Source: Halodesulfovibrio aestuarii (GTDB taxonomy: Bacteria; Desulfobacterota; Desulfovibrionia; Desulfovibrionales; Desulfovibrionaceae). From it: DNA of 64,000 nt. The position numbers were made by a program, and so were the translations under genes. The notes under the pieces were generated by a model that ran no database searches, was not told the DNA's origin, and saw only the letters and a list, made by a program, of their open reading frames with translations. Positions 63,401-64,000 of the stretch are shown here, one piece after another. Every line of letters starts with the position of its first letter. The first letter of the stretch is position 1. Location of the stretch: NCBI RefSeq assembly GCF_050571805.1, contig NZ_CP192219.1; one strand, 5' to 3'.

Positions 63401-63518
63401 GGTAACATGATGGCCACATTACAATGCACAGTGCATCGAATATATAACGGATAGAGTAAAAATCGATCTACAACAGCGTAGTTGAGCGACCTCATAATAA
63501 TGTGACCATCATGTTACA
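63401..63518. repeat. Inverted repeat pair, 20-base arms
   Basis: GGTAACATGATGGCCACATT (63401-63420) is reverse complementary, 18 of 20 positions, to AATGTGACCATCATGTTACA (63499-63518), 78 bases apart. No flanking target-site duplication or transposase is seen. Confidence 0.6.
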
Positions 63519-63758
63519 TGTAAAGAACATTACACATCTTCTAAAGCAATAGGTGTACCAAAACTTCGATCATGGTATTTCAACCAGTTGCAGCCATCAT
63601 ACTTTGAGAATGAAAGGTTGTGTGCAAATTATCTACTAAGATGTGTATGTATTTGCACATACTGGGAGTGAGGGATCGTACTTATGTGCATTTGTTGCGC
63701 AGCGATTGGTTATAGTCCATAGGCGCGTAAACTAGTGGTGGCCGGAGCCTGATAATAG

Positions 63759-63793
63759 AAAAGCCTCTCTTACATGCGTAGGAGAGGCTTTTT
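63759..63793. terminator. Bidirectional terminator before marC-like gene
   Basis: AAAAGCCTCTCTTAC / GTAGGAGAGGCTTTT with ATGC loop and one G.U pair. On the minus strand it follows the MarC-family stop by 18 bases. Confidence 0.9.
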
Positions 63794-63810
63794 GTGGGTA
63801 TGAGTATGTT

Positions 63811-64000
63811 TTAGAACGACACTACGAACATGCGGATGCCGTCTTCAAGCATTTGGACTGCCATAAAGATGAGAATTAGTCCCATAAGGCGCTCTGTTGC
63901 CCGTAAGCCTCGTTGACCTAATATTTTGGTAAGGGATGAGGCGCAGAGCAGAATTATTGCGGTAACAACCCATGACAGGAAAATAGCTGTTAACAGTTCT
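63811..64000 (-). CDS. MarC-family membrane protein (5' part beyond window)
   Basis: Only the C-terminal 62 codons are in the window. The translated minus-strand frame includes the segment RATERLMGLILIFMAVQMLEDG, the conserved end of the MarC/YchE (UPF0056) family, with hydrophobic segments before it, and ends in TAA at 63811-63813. MarC proteins are inner-membrane proteins of unclear function. Upstream context is not visible. Confidence 0.75.
   Translation of the reverse strand, partial: ELLTAIFLSWVVTAIILLCASSLTKILGQRGLRATERLMGLILIFMAVQMLEDGIRMFVVSF

Larger units (their letters stand above)
63318..63810. other. Repeat-rich intergenic region
   Basis: No coding frame seen. Contains a 20-base imperfect inverted repeat (63401-63420 and 63499-63518), the palindrome ATGCACAGTGCAT (63424-63436), and TGTGCAAAT/ATTTGCACA (63621-63629, 63651-63659). 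The terminator of the next gene is at 63759-63793. Confidence 0.55.

Noticed and set aside
63401..63518. Inverted repeat as insertion-sequence ends
   Set aside because: No transposase between the arms and no flanking duplication; kept only as a repeat of unknown nature.

Overview
The window is a contiguous piece of a bacterial chromosome that I read as a marine, moderately low-GC sulfate reducer of the Desulfovibrionales; Halodesulfovibrio is my best guess. The evidence is a complete dsrMKJOP operon, ATP sulfurylase (sat), a selenocysteine formate dehydrogenase and a selenoprotein SelD. The gene order dsr - sat - rpsL/rpsG/fusA - S10/spc/alpha - tig/clpPX/lon - zinc ABC - ispG/proS - xseA/xseB/ispA/dxs matches what I remember of Desulfovibrio vulgaris. 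No phage, insertion sequence, CRISPR array or rRNA was seen. One tRNA gene is present, tRNA-Leu(UAG).

Layout. 1-2.3 kb: 3' part of a formate dehydrogenase alpha subunit with an in-frame TGA (Sec) and a SECIS hairpin. 2.4-12.6 kb: accessory genes, namely an Lrp regulator, an Mla-type lipid ABC operon, a SulP anion transporter, an aromatic amino-acid permease, an orphan betaine-binding protein and a DUF2867-like protein. 12.8-18.4 kb: dsrMKJOP preceded by an RsbRD_N-domain gene (minus strand). 18.6-21.9 kb: a VKOR-thioredoxin fusion, a YgjP-type metallopeptidase and sat. 22.5-40.5 kb: ribosomal protein superoperon on the plus strand (str, S10, spc and alpha segments with secY, map and rpoA) lacking tuf, adk and infA. 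40.5-42.6 kb: a LysR regulator and Sec-containing selD. 42.8-49.0 kb: tRNA-Leu, tig, clpP, clpX and lon. 49.1-50.9 kb: two FlgO-domain proteins flanking a small lipoprotein. 51.0-53.6 kb: zinc/manganese ABC transporter (minus). 54.3-62.8 kb: ispG, proS, xseA, an M23 peptidase, xseB, ispA and dxs. The window ends in a non-coding stretch and the C-terminus of a MarC-family protein.

How the genes work together. Sat activates sulfate and DsrMKJOP carries membrane electrons to the sulfite-reduction branch. Formate dehydrogenase supplies low-potential electrons and depends on selenophosphate made by SelD. ispG, dxs and ispA are three steps of isoprenoid synthesis, which in these organisms also feeds menaquinone, the electron donor of DsrMKJOP. 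tig-clpP-clpX-lon is a protein-quality-control block.

The most interesting non-standard signals are: the two recoded UGA codons with clear SECIS hairpins; a promoter-short RNA-terminator unit and a pseudoknot-capable leader in the 730-base gap where tuf would normally lie; a second orphan terminator upstream of ispG; a structured 160-base spacer between rpsM and rpsK; and an inverted-repeat-rich region near 63.4-63.7 kb.
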